9,403 nucleotides of DNA. Origin: an uncultured Bacteroides sp. GTDB lineage: Bacteria; Bacteroidota; Bacteroidia; Bacteroidales; UBA11471. The translations under genes and the position numbers were made by a program. Below, piece by piece: positions 1 through 7,060 of this stretch; the stretch's first letter is position 1; each line of letters starts with the position of its first letter. The notes under the pieces were generated by a model. It had not been told where the DNA came from. It searched no databases and was given only the letters and a program-made list of their open reading frames with translations. The stretch covers positions 1 through 9,403 of the forward strand of contig CAJLYN010000078.1 in assembly GCA_905210875.1 (NCBI GenBank), in the 5' to 3' direction.

Positions 1-873
1 GTAGCCGTTACCGGCGACGGTACCAATGATGCTCCGGCTCTCAATGCCGCCCAGGTGGGTCTCTCGATGGGCGACGGTACGACAGTGGCCAAGGAGGCGA
101 GCAGCATTACGATTCTCGACAACTCGTTCCGCAGCATTACGAGGGCGGTGATGTGGGGGCGTTCGCTCTATCAGAACATTCAGCGCTTCCTCCTCTTCCA
201 GATGACCGTCAATGTCGTGGCTTGCCTCATTGTGCTTATCGGAGCTTTCCTGGGAACGCAGTCACCGCTCACCGTTACCCAGATGTTGTGGGTGAACCTC
301 ATCATGGATACCTTTGCCGCCATGGCGCTGGCTTCGCTGCCACCAAGTGAGCGGGTGATGAAAGACAAGCCCCGTCGTCAGACCGATTTCATCATCACTC
401 GTCCGATGGCGGTCGACATTATAGGCATAGGCATTTTCTTTGTGCTGCTGCTTTTCGGCTTGTTGCAGTATTTCAAATACGAAGAGGTAACGGCTCTTTC
501 GCAGTTTGACGTGCGGGCTTTCTTTGCCGACTATTTCCGTTTTGAGAACGTTGCCCATACCCTTTCACCCTATGAGTTGACGGTATTCTTTACCGTATTT
601 GTCATGTTCCAGTTCTGGAATATGTTCAATGCCAAGGCATTTGCTACCAACCGCTCGGCTCTTTGCGGACTGACCGACAGCCTGACGTTTGTAGGTGTTG
701 CCGCCATTATCCTGGTGGGACAGATTGTCATCGTTACCGTGGGCGGCCCGATGTTCGGTGTAACGCCCCTGCCGGTGATAGATTGGGTTTACATCATCGT
801 ATCGACCTCGTTTATCTTGTGGCTTGGTGAACTTTACCGGCTGGTGAAGAAACTTTTCAAGGTGAAATACTGA
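1..873 (+). CDS. Calcium-translocating P-type ATPase, PMCA-like, C-terminal part (5' end outside window)
   Basis: The first 290 residues visible are the end of a P-type ATPase that pumps cations, most likely Ca2+, out of the cytoplasm at the cost of ATP. The frame is open from base 1. Residues 4-14 are TGDGTNDAPAL, the conserved hinge motif of the phosphorylation domain. Six membrane segments follow, as expected for M5-M10: about residues 63-85, 90-113, 135-158, 182-205, 223-244 and 255-275. M6 contains VNLIMDTFAA; its Asn99 and Asp103 match the Ca2+-binding Asn and Asp of PMCA/SERCA-type pumps, and the NLIMDT form is typical of PMCA-like members. The phosphorylated Asp of DKTGT and the actuator domain lie upstream of the window. 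It stops at TGA 871-873 and is followed by two hairpins. Calcium specificity is inferred from M6 alone because M4 is not visible. Confidence 0.93.
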   Translation, partial: VAVTGDGTNDAPALNAAQVGLSMGDGTTVAKEASSITILDNSFRSITRAVMWGRSLYQNIQRFLLFQMTVNVVACLIVLIGAFLGTQSPLTVTQMLWVNLIMDTFAAMALASLPPSERVMKDKPRRQTDFIITRPMAVDIIGIGIFFVLLLFGLLQYFKYEEVTALSQFDVRAFFADYFRFENVAHTLSPYELTVFFTVFVMFQFWNMFNAKAFATNRSALCGLTDSLTFVGVAAIILVGQIVIVTVGGPMFGVTPLPVIDWVYIIVSTSFILWLGELYRLVKKLFKVKY

Positions 874-876
874 TAC

Positions 877-937
877 GCCGGTTTGATACCGGCTCTTAAC
901 GCAGCAAGGCGGGGACCATCGGTTCCCGCCTTGCTGC
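877..937 (+). terminator. Two tandem hairpins after the P-type ATPase gene
   Basis: Directly after the stop codon is a small hairpin (877-893: GCCGGT, 5-base loop, ACCGGC). Next comes a very strong one at 901-937: a 17-bp stem with one G-T pair and the 3-base loop ATC, beginning GCAGCAAGGCGGG. No run of T follows, so this is not a textbook intrinsic terminator. Its position just after the gene makes 3'-end formation or mRNA protection the most likely role. Confidence 0.55.
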
Positions 938-1283
938 ATATTGCAGTGGAGAGATTTATTATCTTATGTAGTGAGTGTGGTAACAAACATGGGGTACTTT
1001 CCGTGCCCGGTCTTGAAACCTTGATTCGTAACAGGCAATTCCGTCTTCGTAGGAGACGAGCAGTATGTGCCGGTAATGTTGCATCGGTCGAGTACCTGGC
1101 GGGTCAGCTTCCGGCCTGTGCCGTGCCCCTGGTATTTAGGGTCGACGAGGTGGGGGAGGGTATATAGGTTGTCGTGATATTGACGTCGAGTACGTTGATG
1201 AGGCCGACAAGTCGCGGATCGTTACAAGCCGAGAGTATGGGTGCCGGTGGGTTATAACAAGGAGCTCGGAATGGATTTCTGAT
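938..1283. other. Stretch without a convincing gene; possible short or decayed minus-strand ORF
   Basis: No ORF here has a recognisable domain. On the minus strand, ATG at 1084 to TAA at 959-961 gives a 41-residue frame beginning MQHYRHILLVSYEDG, which looks more protein-like than chance but has no promoter or family I know. Minus-strand frames farther upstream also show coding-like codons but are broken by stops, so a decayed gene is possible. A plus-strand frame (883-1167) runs through the terminator hairpin and is rich in Arg and Cys, so I do not accept it. A small RNA is not excluded. Confidence 0.25.
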
Positions 1284-1339
1284 AACTATTTATGGCCGAG
1301 GGGGACTGTCGTTATAAGACCCCTCGGCCGTAAATAGTT
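1284..1339. terminator. Long hairpin between convergent transcription units, probable bidirectional terminator
   Basis: AACTATTTA (1284-1292) pairs with TAAATAGTT (1331-1339). Inside this, GGCCGAGGGG (1294-1303) pairs with CCCCTCGGCC (1320-1329), with one T-G pair between the two blocks. The result is a 20-bp stem with a 16-base loop. It lies 64 bases beyond the stop of the minus-strand phosphate transporter gene. It also faces the plus-strand ATPase unit, so it can end transcripts arriving from both sides. The AT-rich outer stem gives A- and T-rich flanks in either direction, though neither is an unbroken T run. Confidence 0.7.
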
Positions 1340-1402
1340 AGAGTTTATTCTATAATTGCGATGATGTATGAGAACCTGATAGTTGACTTGTCGGAGAGTC
1401 CA

Positions 1403-3640
1403 TTATTCATCTTTGTTTTTAAGGAAGTAACTCTGAGCTTTGAGCAGGTTACGGGCTTGCAGCACCATCGATTTGGTTTCGTTAAGTATCGACAGGTAGA
1501 GCAGGCAGGCCTTTGTGCTGCTCTTTTCGTCCATACGGCGCAACTGGCTCTTGATGGCGGCAACGATGGTGTCGAAGAGGCGGTCGCGCATTTCAAGCAC
1601 CTTGTCGAGGTCGGTAAAGTCCTTGCTGCGCATCATTTCGTTGATGTGGGTGAAAATTTCATCGACACCGTCGTTTACCCGCATGAGGTCGGCCACCTGT
1701 TCTTTGGTGAGACCGGTGTGGTTGTTGTCGATGTGATCAAAAGCCGGTCGGGTAATGTGTATCAGCGCTTTGGTAACCTCAGAGAGGTAATCGACGACTT
1801 GTACATAGAAGTGTCCCGAGTTGATATGGTTCTTTTTCAGTTTGCGCAACGTGTTGATTACTTCGTATTTGCGGGTATGTGCTTCTTTGTAGAGGGCATT
1901 AGACTCGGTAACCATCTCCCGTAGCACTTTGCGGTTTTCCTTGAAAACGGCCACCAGGGTACGGTTGTAGATGCGAGATATCTCTTCCATTGTACGGCAT
2001 ACCTCTTCGATGCAGTTGTAGAGAATGTCTTCGGTGGTGTCGGTTTTTGATATGGTGAGTTTTTTCTCCTGGCGAGCCTTGGCTTTCTTGGATTGTTTTT
2101 GGCGGAAGGTGAAGCTGCGAACCACCGAGTAGATACCTACGCCCGATGCCAGAATAACGGCTAACCCCCAGCCGCCGATGAGCAGTATGAGTGTGAATAT
2201 CGACGAGATGAGCAGGGCAACAAAAGCGGTGATGAACCACCCCGATATGACGGTCATCACGCCGGTGATGCGATAGACGGCGCTTTCGCGGCCCCAGGCA
2301 CGGTCGGCAAGCGACGAGCCCATCGAAACCATGAACACGACGTATGTGGTTGAGAGAGGCAGTTTGAGTGAGGTGGCGATGGAGATGAGCACAGCCGAGG
2401 AGGTGAGGTTGACGATGGCGCGTATGAGGTCAAACGAGGCTTCGGTGTTGCGCTCTTCCGGGGGAAGTGGTTCAAATCGCTTGTCGATAGCCTGTTGCAG
2501 GCGGTGCGGCACGTAATGGGTGTACCACTTGTTCATGATGAGAGCCATACGCACAAGGCCTCTCGATATGAGTGTTGAGTTGAAACGTTCCTGCTCCTCG
2601 TTCTGTGAGGAGAGAGAGAGTTCGGTCTGGGCCACATGACGAGCCTCTTTGGAGAGAAAGAGGGTGACAACCATGATGATACCTGCCACGATGAGCAAGG
2701 TGAAGTTGGCGGTAGCCGGTTGGGCCAATGCGGTCATGTAGATGGTTTCGTCGCCGGCGGCGCGTGCTATCTGGTAAGAGTCGTAGCCGGCAATGGGTAC
2801 ACCGATGAAGTTGACCAGGTCGTTGCCGGCAAAGGCCAATGCCAGAGCAAAGGTTCCCGAGAGTATCGTAACCTTCATGATGTTGACCCGCAGGAGTTGC
2901 AACAGCCACAGCACCAACGATACGGCAAGCCAAAGAAGGCAGAGGAAGATGAACGTGTGGTTGTGAACGAAGGTGTTGAAATCATCGGGAATGAGTCCCG
3001 AGTTGTTCAACCCCTTGAAGAGGGCAAAATAGATGATTCCCGTAACCGAAATGCCGCACCAGAGTGCACCTAACCGCTTTATCATCTTGGCGTAGCGGAA
3101 CGAGAAGATGATGCGCGAGATGTACATGAGCGTGATGCCGGTGGCGAAGGCGATGACGACCGACGAGAGGATACCCGAGATGATAACCATGGCCTTGCCT
3201 GAGTTGACGTAATGGGAGAGGCTGTTGATGCCGATTTCCGGTGAGATGTAGATTTTGTATCCGGCTACGGCGAGTGCGGCCCCCAAAAGCCCGAAGACCA
3301 TCGACACCGTAGTGGAGGTGGGCAGGCCCAGGGTGTTGAAGATGTTGAAGAGAATGACGTTGCCCAACATCATGCCCAGGAAGAGGGTCATGACCTCGGG
3401 AAAAGTAAAGTTTTCGGGGTAGAATACACCGCTGCGGGCCACTTCCATCATGCCGTTTGAGGTGAGGGTACCGATGAGAATCCCCGCCGAGGCAACGATG
3501 AGAATGGTGCGGTAACGGGCCACGCGCGACCCCCATGCGGCGTTCATGAAATTGATGGCGTCGTTGGCTACGCCGACGATGATGTTGGCGATGGCCAGCA
3601 GTCCCAACACAACAACAATAAAGGTAAATATAGGACTCAT
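1403..3640 (-). CDS. pit: PiT-family inorganic phosphate transporter with fused C-terminal PhoU-like domain
   Basis: A 745-residue inner-membrane protein that should carry inorganic phosphate into the cell by H+ or Na+ symport (PiT/SLC20 family). The two inverted family repeats are visible. GVANDAINFMNAAWGS (23-38) and AFAGNDLVNFIG (269-280) correspond to the GANDVANA signature. GLPTSTTVSMVFGLLG (105-120) and LPLSTTYVVFMVSMG (427-441) correspond to the second signature, without the His that often follows STT. Membrane segments fill residues 1-330 and 405-510. A basic linker (512-527) leads to a helical cytoplasmic PhoU-like/DUF47 domain at about 538-740. Single-domain PiT proteins are roughly 400-500 residues, so the extra length is this fusion. 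The gene begins 69 bases after the phoR stop; no TAnnTTTG box lies in that gap, so co-transcription with phoBR is likely. ATG 3640 is chosen because it opens directly into the first hydrophobic segment. Confidence 0.93.
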   Translation of the reverse strand: MSPIFTFIVVVLGLLAIANIIVGVANDAINFMNAAWGSRVARYRTILIVASAGILIGTLTSNGMMEVARSGVFYPENFTFPEVMTLFLGMMLGNVILFNIFNTLGLPTSTTVSMVFGLLGAALAVAGYKIYISPEIGINSLSHYVNSGKAMVIISGILSSVVIAFATGITLMYISRIIFSFRYAKMIKRLGALWCGISVTGIIYFALFKGLNNSGLIPDDFNTFVHNHTFIFLCLLWLAVSLVLWLLQLLRVNIMKVTILSGTFALALAFAGNDLVNFIGVPIAGYDSYQIARAAGDETIYMTALAQPATANFTLLIVAGIIMVVTLFLSKEARHVAQTELSLSSQNEEQERFNSTLISRGLVRMALIMNKWYTHYVPHRLQQAIDKRFEPLPPEERNTEASFDLIRAIVNLTSSAVLISIATSLKLPLSTTYVVFMVSMGSSLADRAWGRESAVYRITGVMTVISGWFITAFVALLISSIFTLILLIGGWGLAVILASGVGIYSVVRSFTFRQKQSKKAKARQEKKLTISKTDTTEDILYNCIEEVCRTMEEISRIYNRTLVAVFKENRKVLREMVTESNALYKEAHTRKYEVINTLRKLKKNHINSGHFYVQVVDYLSEVTKALIHITRPAFDHIDNNHTGLTKEQVADLMRVNDGVDEIFTHINEMMRSKDFTDLDKVLEMRDRLFDTIVAAIKSQLRRMDEKSSTKACLLYLSILNETKSMVLQARNLLKAQSYFLKNKDE

Positions 3641-3709
3641 TCAAAAGAGGATTTTGGTCGTTTTTTCGGTGTATGGTGTGTGTGATTGTTCTTGTAGAAC
3701 CGGTGAGTT

Positions 3710-5170
3710 TCAAGTCGACGGTGCGTCGGCTTTTTTAAGGGTGAACGTGAATTCGAGCCCTCCTTCGTACCGATTGTGGGCTTCGATGTTGCCTCCGTGG
3801 AAGAGAATGGCGTTTTTGACGATGGAGAGGCCGAGCCCTGTCCCTCCAAGTTTGCGGGAGCGGCCTTTGTCTACGCGGTAGAAGCGTTCGAAAATGTGGG
3901 AGAGGTGTTGGTCGTCGATGCCAATGCCATTGTCGGCAAACGTGAAGGTGTATTCTTCGGGGGTCTCCTTGATGAGATTAATGAAGATGTCTCGTCCGCC
4001 GGAGTAGGCTATGGCGTTTTCGATGAGGTTGCGGAATATCGAGGTCAGCAGATTGGCGTTGCCCAGTATGGGCAGTTCGCGGTTGAAGTTGCAGGTAATC
4101 CGCATGCGTTTGTCGGCGGGTCGCAGAGCGACCTCGGCGATGATGTCCTGGACGATGGTGTTGAGGTCGACCACCTCTTTTTCGATAAGCTGGCTGGCCT
4201 CATCCATGCGGGTGATGGTAGAGATATCTTGCAGGAGTTGTCCCAGGCGTTGGCTCTGTTTATAGCTTTTTTCGATGAAGAGGCGACGTGTCTCTTCGTT
4301 CATGTCGGGATTGTTGATGATGGTTTCAAGGTATCCCTGTATGGAACTGACCGGGGTTTTGAGCTCGTGGTTGATGTTGTTGGTGAGTTGTCGTTTCAGT
4401 CTTATCTTTTCCTGCTCCTCGTGGAGTACCATGGCGTGTTCGCGATTGCGGTCGGCGATGGTCTGTTGCAGTTGGGAGTAGAGCTGGACGATGTGTTGGG
4501 AGATTTCGCCCAATTCGTCGTTGGGGAAAGGTTTTATGTTTTCGATGCGTTCGTTGCGGCTGGCCAGGTTGGCAAACTCTTGCAGCCGCTTGATGCTCTG
4601 TCCGATGTGTCTGATGGCGAAATAACCGAGCGCGCACATGACTACGGTGAGTCCTATCATTATCCACAGGAAGGAGTAGTCGGCGGCAAGCAGGCGGGTA
4701 AGCGAGATGTTGTAGGGTAGGGCCGAGCGTATCACGTTGTTGCCGATGCGTGTGGCCGAATAGAAGTAGTCGCCTTCTTCGTTTTCGGATTTGCGACGTA
4801 TGGTGTAGCCGTCGCCCCGTTCGATGGCCTGTTTCACTTCGGGCCGTTGTCCGTGATTGGGTATGGTGTCGCCTTTCCAGGCATAGGGCGCGTCGTACAG
4901 TACCTCGCCGGTCGTGTCGATGAGGGTGAGGCGCAGGTCGGGATAGCGATTCTGGTAGTGGGAAACAATCTCTTTGAAGGGCCGGCCTTCTTCGATGGCG
5001 TCGATGATTTGGGCGTTGAGCAGTTGCAGTTGTACGTTGAGGTTCTCGACCTTGAATTGCTTTTCCCGTTCGTACTGGAAAAGTACGAAGCCACTCATGA
5101 GTATGCCGGCGAAGAACACCAGCAGGAAAAAGAGCCGTTGGGAGTATGAGATTCTATTCTTCAAAGCCAT
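3710..5170 (-). CDS. phoR: PhoR-like membrane sensor histidine kinase
   Basis: A 486-residue inner-membrane kinase, presumed to sense phosphate status and phosphorylate the adjacent PhoB. Membrane segments are at about 12-32 and 164-187. The roughly 130 residues between them form an extracytoplasmic sensor that looks PDC/Cache-like (TLIDTTGEVLYD near 82, GDYFYSAT near 133). A HAMP-like linker (about 188-238) precedes the HisKA helix with NHELKTP, phospho-acceptor His268. The ATPase domain has the N box NLIENAIAYS (381-390), G1 DNGIGI (413-418), F box FERFYR and G2 GGTGLGLSIVK (442-452). No cytoplasmic PAS domain is seen, unlike many PhoR proteins. An in-frame start 45 bases upstream would deepen the overlap with phoB and add polar residues, so ATG 5170 is preferred; it overlaps the phoB stop by 17 bases and suggests translational coupling. 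The phosphate role is inferred from the neighbouring transporter. Confidence 0.93.
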   Translation of the reverse strand: MALKNRISYSQRLFFLLVFFAGILMSGFVLFQYEREKQFKVENLNVQLQLLNAQIIDAIEEGRPFKEIVSHYQNRYPDLRLTLIDTTGEVLYDAPYAWKGDTIPNHGQRPEVKQAIERGDGYTIRRKSENEEGDYFYSATRIGNNVIRSALPYNISLTRLLAADYSFLWIMIGLTVVMCALGYFAIRHIGQSIKRLQEFANLASRNERIENIKPFPNDELGEISQHIVQLYSQLQQTIADRNREHAMVLHEEQEKIRLKRQLTNNINHELKTPVSSIQGYLETIINNPDMNEETRRLFIEKSYKQSQRLGQLLQDISTITRMDEASQLIEKEVVDLNTIVQDIIAEVALRPADKRMRITCNFNRELPILGNANLLTSIFRNLIENAIAYSGGRDIFINLIKETPEEYTFTFADNGIGIDDQHLSHIFERFYRVDKGRSRKLGGTGLGLSIVKNAILFHGGNIEAHNRYEGGLEFTFTLKKADAPST

Positions 5171-5843
5171 ATCCGTACCCTTGTCGTGTGACGATGTGTT
5201 TGCCGTAAGGCTCAATCTTTTTTCTCAGTCGGGTGATGTTGACGTCGATGGTGCGGTCGAGCACGATGACGTCGTTGCTCCATACCTGGCTCAGAATGTC
5301 GGCCCGAGAGAAGATGGTCTCGCGGTGGCGCAGGAAGAGCGAGAGTATTTCAAATTCGGTCTTGGTGAGCTTTACCTCTTTCCCGTCGACATGGCAGGTC
5401 TTGCGTTGAAGGTTCAAGACCAATCCCTGGAAGGCGACCGAGTCGTCGGCTTTTTCTCGGTTGACGGTTATGGCCGCACGGCGGAGCACGCTTTTTACCC
5501 GGGCTATGACTTCGCGTATCGAGAAAGGTTTGGTAATGTAGTCGTCGGCTCCTATTTCGAGCCCTATGACCGTGTCGTCTTCGGAATCTTTGGCGGTGCA
5601 GAATATGATGGGTATGTGGGCGGTTTCGGGGTTGTTTTTGAGTTGTCTAGCCAGTTTGAACCCGCTTGTCTCTCCCATCATCACGTCGAGCAGAATGAGG
5701 TCGTATCGGGTGATGTCTTTTTTCAAAGCTTCTTCGGCGTTATAGGCTACGTCGACAGAAAACCCTTCTACTTCAAGGTTGAATTGCAGTATTTCGCACA
5801 GGGATTCTTCATCATCGATGACAAGTATCTTCGGCTTTTCCAT
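5154..5843 (-). CDS. phoB: PhoB-like OmpR-family response regulator
   Basis: A 229-residue cytoplasmic transcription regulator. The receiver domain (about 4-118) has the acidic pair DDE (10-12), phospho-acceptor Asp53 in LILLDVMMG, Thr83 and the conserved Lys105 in YITKPF. The C-terminal winged-helix DNA-binding domain (about 130-227) has the OmpR/PhoB pattern: KLTKTEFEIL, then RADILSQVW, DRTIDVNITRLRKKI as the recognition-helix region, and a final GYGYGF. All catalytic and switch residues are present. It is the first gene of the phoB-phoR-pit set and has a TAnnTTTG promoter just upstream. Once phosphorylated by PhoR it would be expected to activate phosphate-starvation genes, possibly including its own operon. 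The family call is secure; the phosphate role rests on the gene neighbourhood. Confidence 0.94.
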   Translation of the reverse strand: MEKPKILVIDDEESLCEILQFNLEVEGFSVDVAYNAEEALKKDITRYDLILLDVMMGETSGFKLARQLKNNPETAHIPIIFCTAKDSEDDTVIGLEIGADDYITKPFSIREVIARVKSVLRRAAITVNREKADDSVAFQGLVLNLQRKTCHVDGKEVKLTKTEFEILSLFLRHRETIFSRADILSQVWSNDVIVLDRTIDVNITRLRKKIEPYGKHIVTRQGYGYGFEE

Positions 5844-5866
5844 TCGGGGTGAGTCTGTTTCGCGGA

Positions 5867-5903
5867 CAAAGATAAAAATATTTTAATGATGTTGAAGAAA
5901 AAA
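5867..5903 (-). promoter_or_regulatory. Candidate promoter of the phoB-phoR-pit operon
   Basis: On the minus strand TATCTTTG (5874 down to 5867) matches the Bacteroidota -7 box TAnnTTTG exactly. A T-rich stretch about 18-20 bases upstream (around 5894-5903) can serve as the weaker -33 element. Transcription would begin near 5860, giving a short leader before ATG 5843. A TTGTAA box (5907-5912) lies just upstream and resembles the repeated boxes at 6910-6961. Confidence 0.6.
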
Positions 5904-5929
5904 CGATTGTAAAAATATGCAATGTACAG

Positions 5930-6799
5930 CTATTCGCGTCGAAGCGGGCTGAGGGGACGCACTACACGTATGCCGGTGAATCGGCGGTTTGCGGCGATCA
6001 TCGTATTGAGGGGCTGCTCTTCGATGACCACCCGACCCCGGGTCGACGAGGCGTGTATGAGACGTGTCTCTCCACCCGCTTGCAGGGCGATGCCCACATG
6101 GGCAATGTCGAGTCCGGCGATGCCGGTGGTAAAGGCAATGATGTCGCCGCTGTGTATGCCTGCGAGTGTGGCGCTGTCGAGACGTTCGGCCGGCAGGTAG
6201 TAGACGACTGTTCCGCTGAGTCTTTGTTCGTGGGCGGCTATGCTGTCTGTAAGCGAGGGGTTGCGGCGCAGGGCAGGGTAGCGGTCGGCATGACGGCTCA
6301 TGAAGTCGAGGTGCAGGGTGTCGGGTAGGCCACCCAGCGATCGGGTAATGTCTTGTACCAGGCCGCGCCTTTCGTTATCGGCAATCCAGTCGCTGAAATA
6401 GTGCAGGCGCGAGGCATATCCGTCCTGGCGGCCGTTGCGGTAGCGGAGGCCGGTCAGTTGCCGGCAATAGGATTCCCACGCGTTTTCTCCCTGCACGGCG
6501 CAGCGGGCCAGTGCGAGGACGGTCTCTACAAATATTGTGCAGTCGGTCTCTTGCAGCCCCGGTTGCAGGCGTTCGACGGTGTCGCGGTCGAGGGTGCCGG
6601 CCGTATAGGGAGTGCCGGTGAGCAGGTGTGCAAAAGCATTGACGTAATGGGCCACGTCGGGTTGCGGAGCCACGACAGAGAGCAGGTAGACGGCATAAAG
6701 GCTGTCGCCGGAGACAGCGGGCTCTTGTCCCGGGTGAGTCCATATCGTGCTCCCTGCAAGCCAGCAGATGAGTAGCGGCGTAAGAAGGGCGTGTTTCAT
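5930..6799 (-). CDS. Secreted DUF1460 protein, N-acetylmuramoyl-L-alanine amidase-like
   Basis: A 289-residue protein with an N-terminal signal sequence (MKHALLTPLLICWLAGS), so it acts in the periplasm or at the outer membrane. It fits the DUF1460 family, which has an NlpC/P60-type cysteine-peptidase fold and is linked to peptidoglycan amide-bond cleavage. The nucleophile is Cys87 in TDCTIFVET. The motif DIAHVGIAL supplies catalytic His234 after GDIIAF (218-223), and LIHASS (247-252) matches another family motif. The length suits the family. TTG at 6820 could extend the frame by seven codons, but that codon overlaps a -7 box, so ATG 6799 is the better start. The gene is in the same direction as phoB but has its own promoter candidates. 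A cell-wall recycling or remodelling role is inferred; the exact substrate cannot be read from the sequence. Confidence 0.88.
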   Translation of the reverse strand: MKHALLTPLLICWLAGSTIWTHPGQEPAVSGDSLYAVYLLSVVAPQPDVAHYVNAFAHLLTGTPYTAGTLDRDTVERLQPGLQETDCTIFVETVLALARCAVQGENAWESYCRQLTGLRYRNGRQDGYASRLHYFSDWIADNERRGLVQDITRSLGGLPDTLHLDFMSRHADRYPALRRNPSLTDSIAAHEQRLSGTVVYYLPAERLDSATLAGIHSGDIIAFTTGIAGLDIAHVGIALQAGGETRLIHASSTRGRVVIEEQPLNTMIAANRRFTGIRVVRPLSPLRRE

Positions 6800-6817
6800 G
6801 ACATTACTGTTTGTGTC

Positions 6818-6825
6818 CAAAGTTA
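6818..6825 (-). promoter_or_regulatory. Proximal -7 box for the DUF1460 gene
   Basis: TAACTTTG on the minus strand fits the TAnnTTTG -7 consensus. Transcription would begin about 6811, leaving a leader of roughly 12 bases before ATG 6799. No convincing TTTG -33 element is seen at the expected distance. Confidence 0.5.
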
Positions 6826-6866
6826 GTGTTTTTGCCGGGTATATATGTAGTGTGCTGTCTTTTTTG

Positions 6867-6874
6867 CAAAGATA
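6867..6874 (-). promoter_or_regulatory. Distal -7 box for the DUF1460 gene
   Basis: TATCTTTG on the minus strand, identical to the boxes before phoB and before the Bax-inhibitor gene. It would give a leader of about 60 bases for the DUF1460 gene. The -33 region is only T-rich. One or both of the two DUF1460 boxes may be used. Confidence 0.45.
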
Positions 6875-6909
6875 TCATGCCAAGCCGTAAAATTTTTTTA
6901 TTCAGACCG

Positions 6910-6971
6910 TTGTAAAAAATATTGGTTTTATGTTGTAAAATTACCACAAATAATATTGTAATATTACAATA
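6910..6971. promoter_or_regulatory. Phased TTGTAA boxes and an 18-bp palindrome, candidate operator
   Basis: TTGTAA occurs at 6910-6915, 6933-6938 and 6956-6961, exactly 23 bases apart. The first two copies share GTTGTAAAA. The third is the left half of a perfect 18-bp palindrome, TATTGTAATATTACAATA (6954-6971). This palindrome covers the -33 position of the plus-strand promoter for the three-gene operon and lies upstream of the divergent DUF1460 promoters. The spacing and symmetry suggest binding by a dimeric or repeating regulator; none can be named. The region is very AT-rich, so chance contributes. Confidence 0.5.
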
Positions 6972-6986
6972 ATGTTTCTATATTTG
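6956..6986 (+). promoter_or_regulatory. Candidate promoter of the three-gene operon
   Basis: A TTG -33 element (6956-6958) is separated by 20 bases from TATATTTG (6979-6986), which matches the TAnnTTTG -7 box. Transcription would begin near 6993 and give a leader of about 68 bases before ATG 7061. The -33 element lies inside the 18-bp palindrome, so a protein bound there would be expected to block transcription. Confidence 0.6.
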
Positions 6987-7060
6987 TTCCGTCCAAAGTC
7001 CGGAAAACGTTTGTCGCGCCAAGCGGGCAGATGGTTCTCCTACTCCTAAAAAAATGTATT

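Noticed and set aside
883..1167. Plus-strand 94-residue frame after the ATPase gene
   Set aside because: It reads through the 17-bp hairpin, has an Arg-run and no family resemblance, and lacks a promoter.
1361..1924. Plus-strand 187-residue open frame opposite the PhoU-like domain
   Set aside because: Antisense to a conserved domain, no promoter, and Val/Phe-rich composition typical of a shadow frame.
2982..3713. Minus-strand 243-residue frame overlapping the start of the transporter gene
   Set aside because: Out of frame with the PiT protein and extremely rich in His, Arg and Gly; a shifted reading of the real gene.
3776..4720. Plus-strand 314-residue open frame opposite phoR
   Set aside because: It is antisense to a complete histidine kinase with all motifs; its Val/Gly/Asp-rich translation is the usual mirror of GC-biased third positions and shows no domain.
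4974..5852. Plus-strand 292-residue open frame opposite phoB and phoR
   Set aside because: It lies antisense across two well-supported overlapping genes and has no recognisable motif or promoter.
6910..6961. TTGTAA repeats considered as a CRISPR array or plasmid-type origin iterons
   Set aside because: The repeat is only 6-9 bases with three copies, no spacer-length pattern of CRISPR, and no replication initiator gene nearby; an operator fits better.
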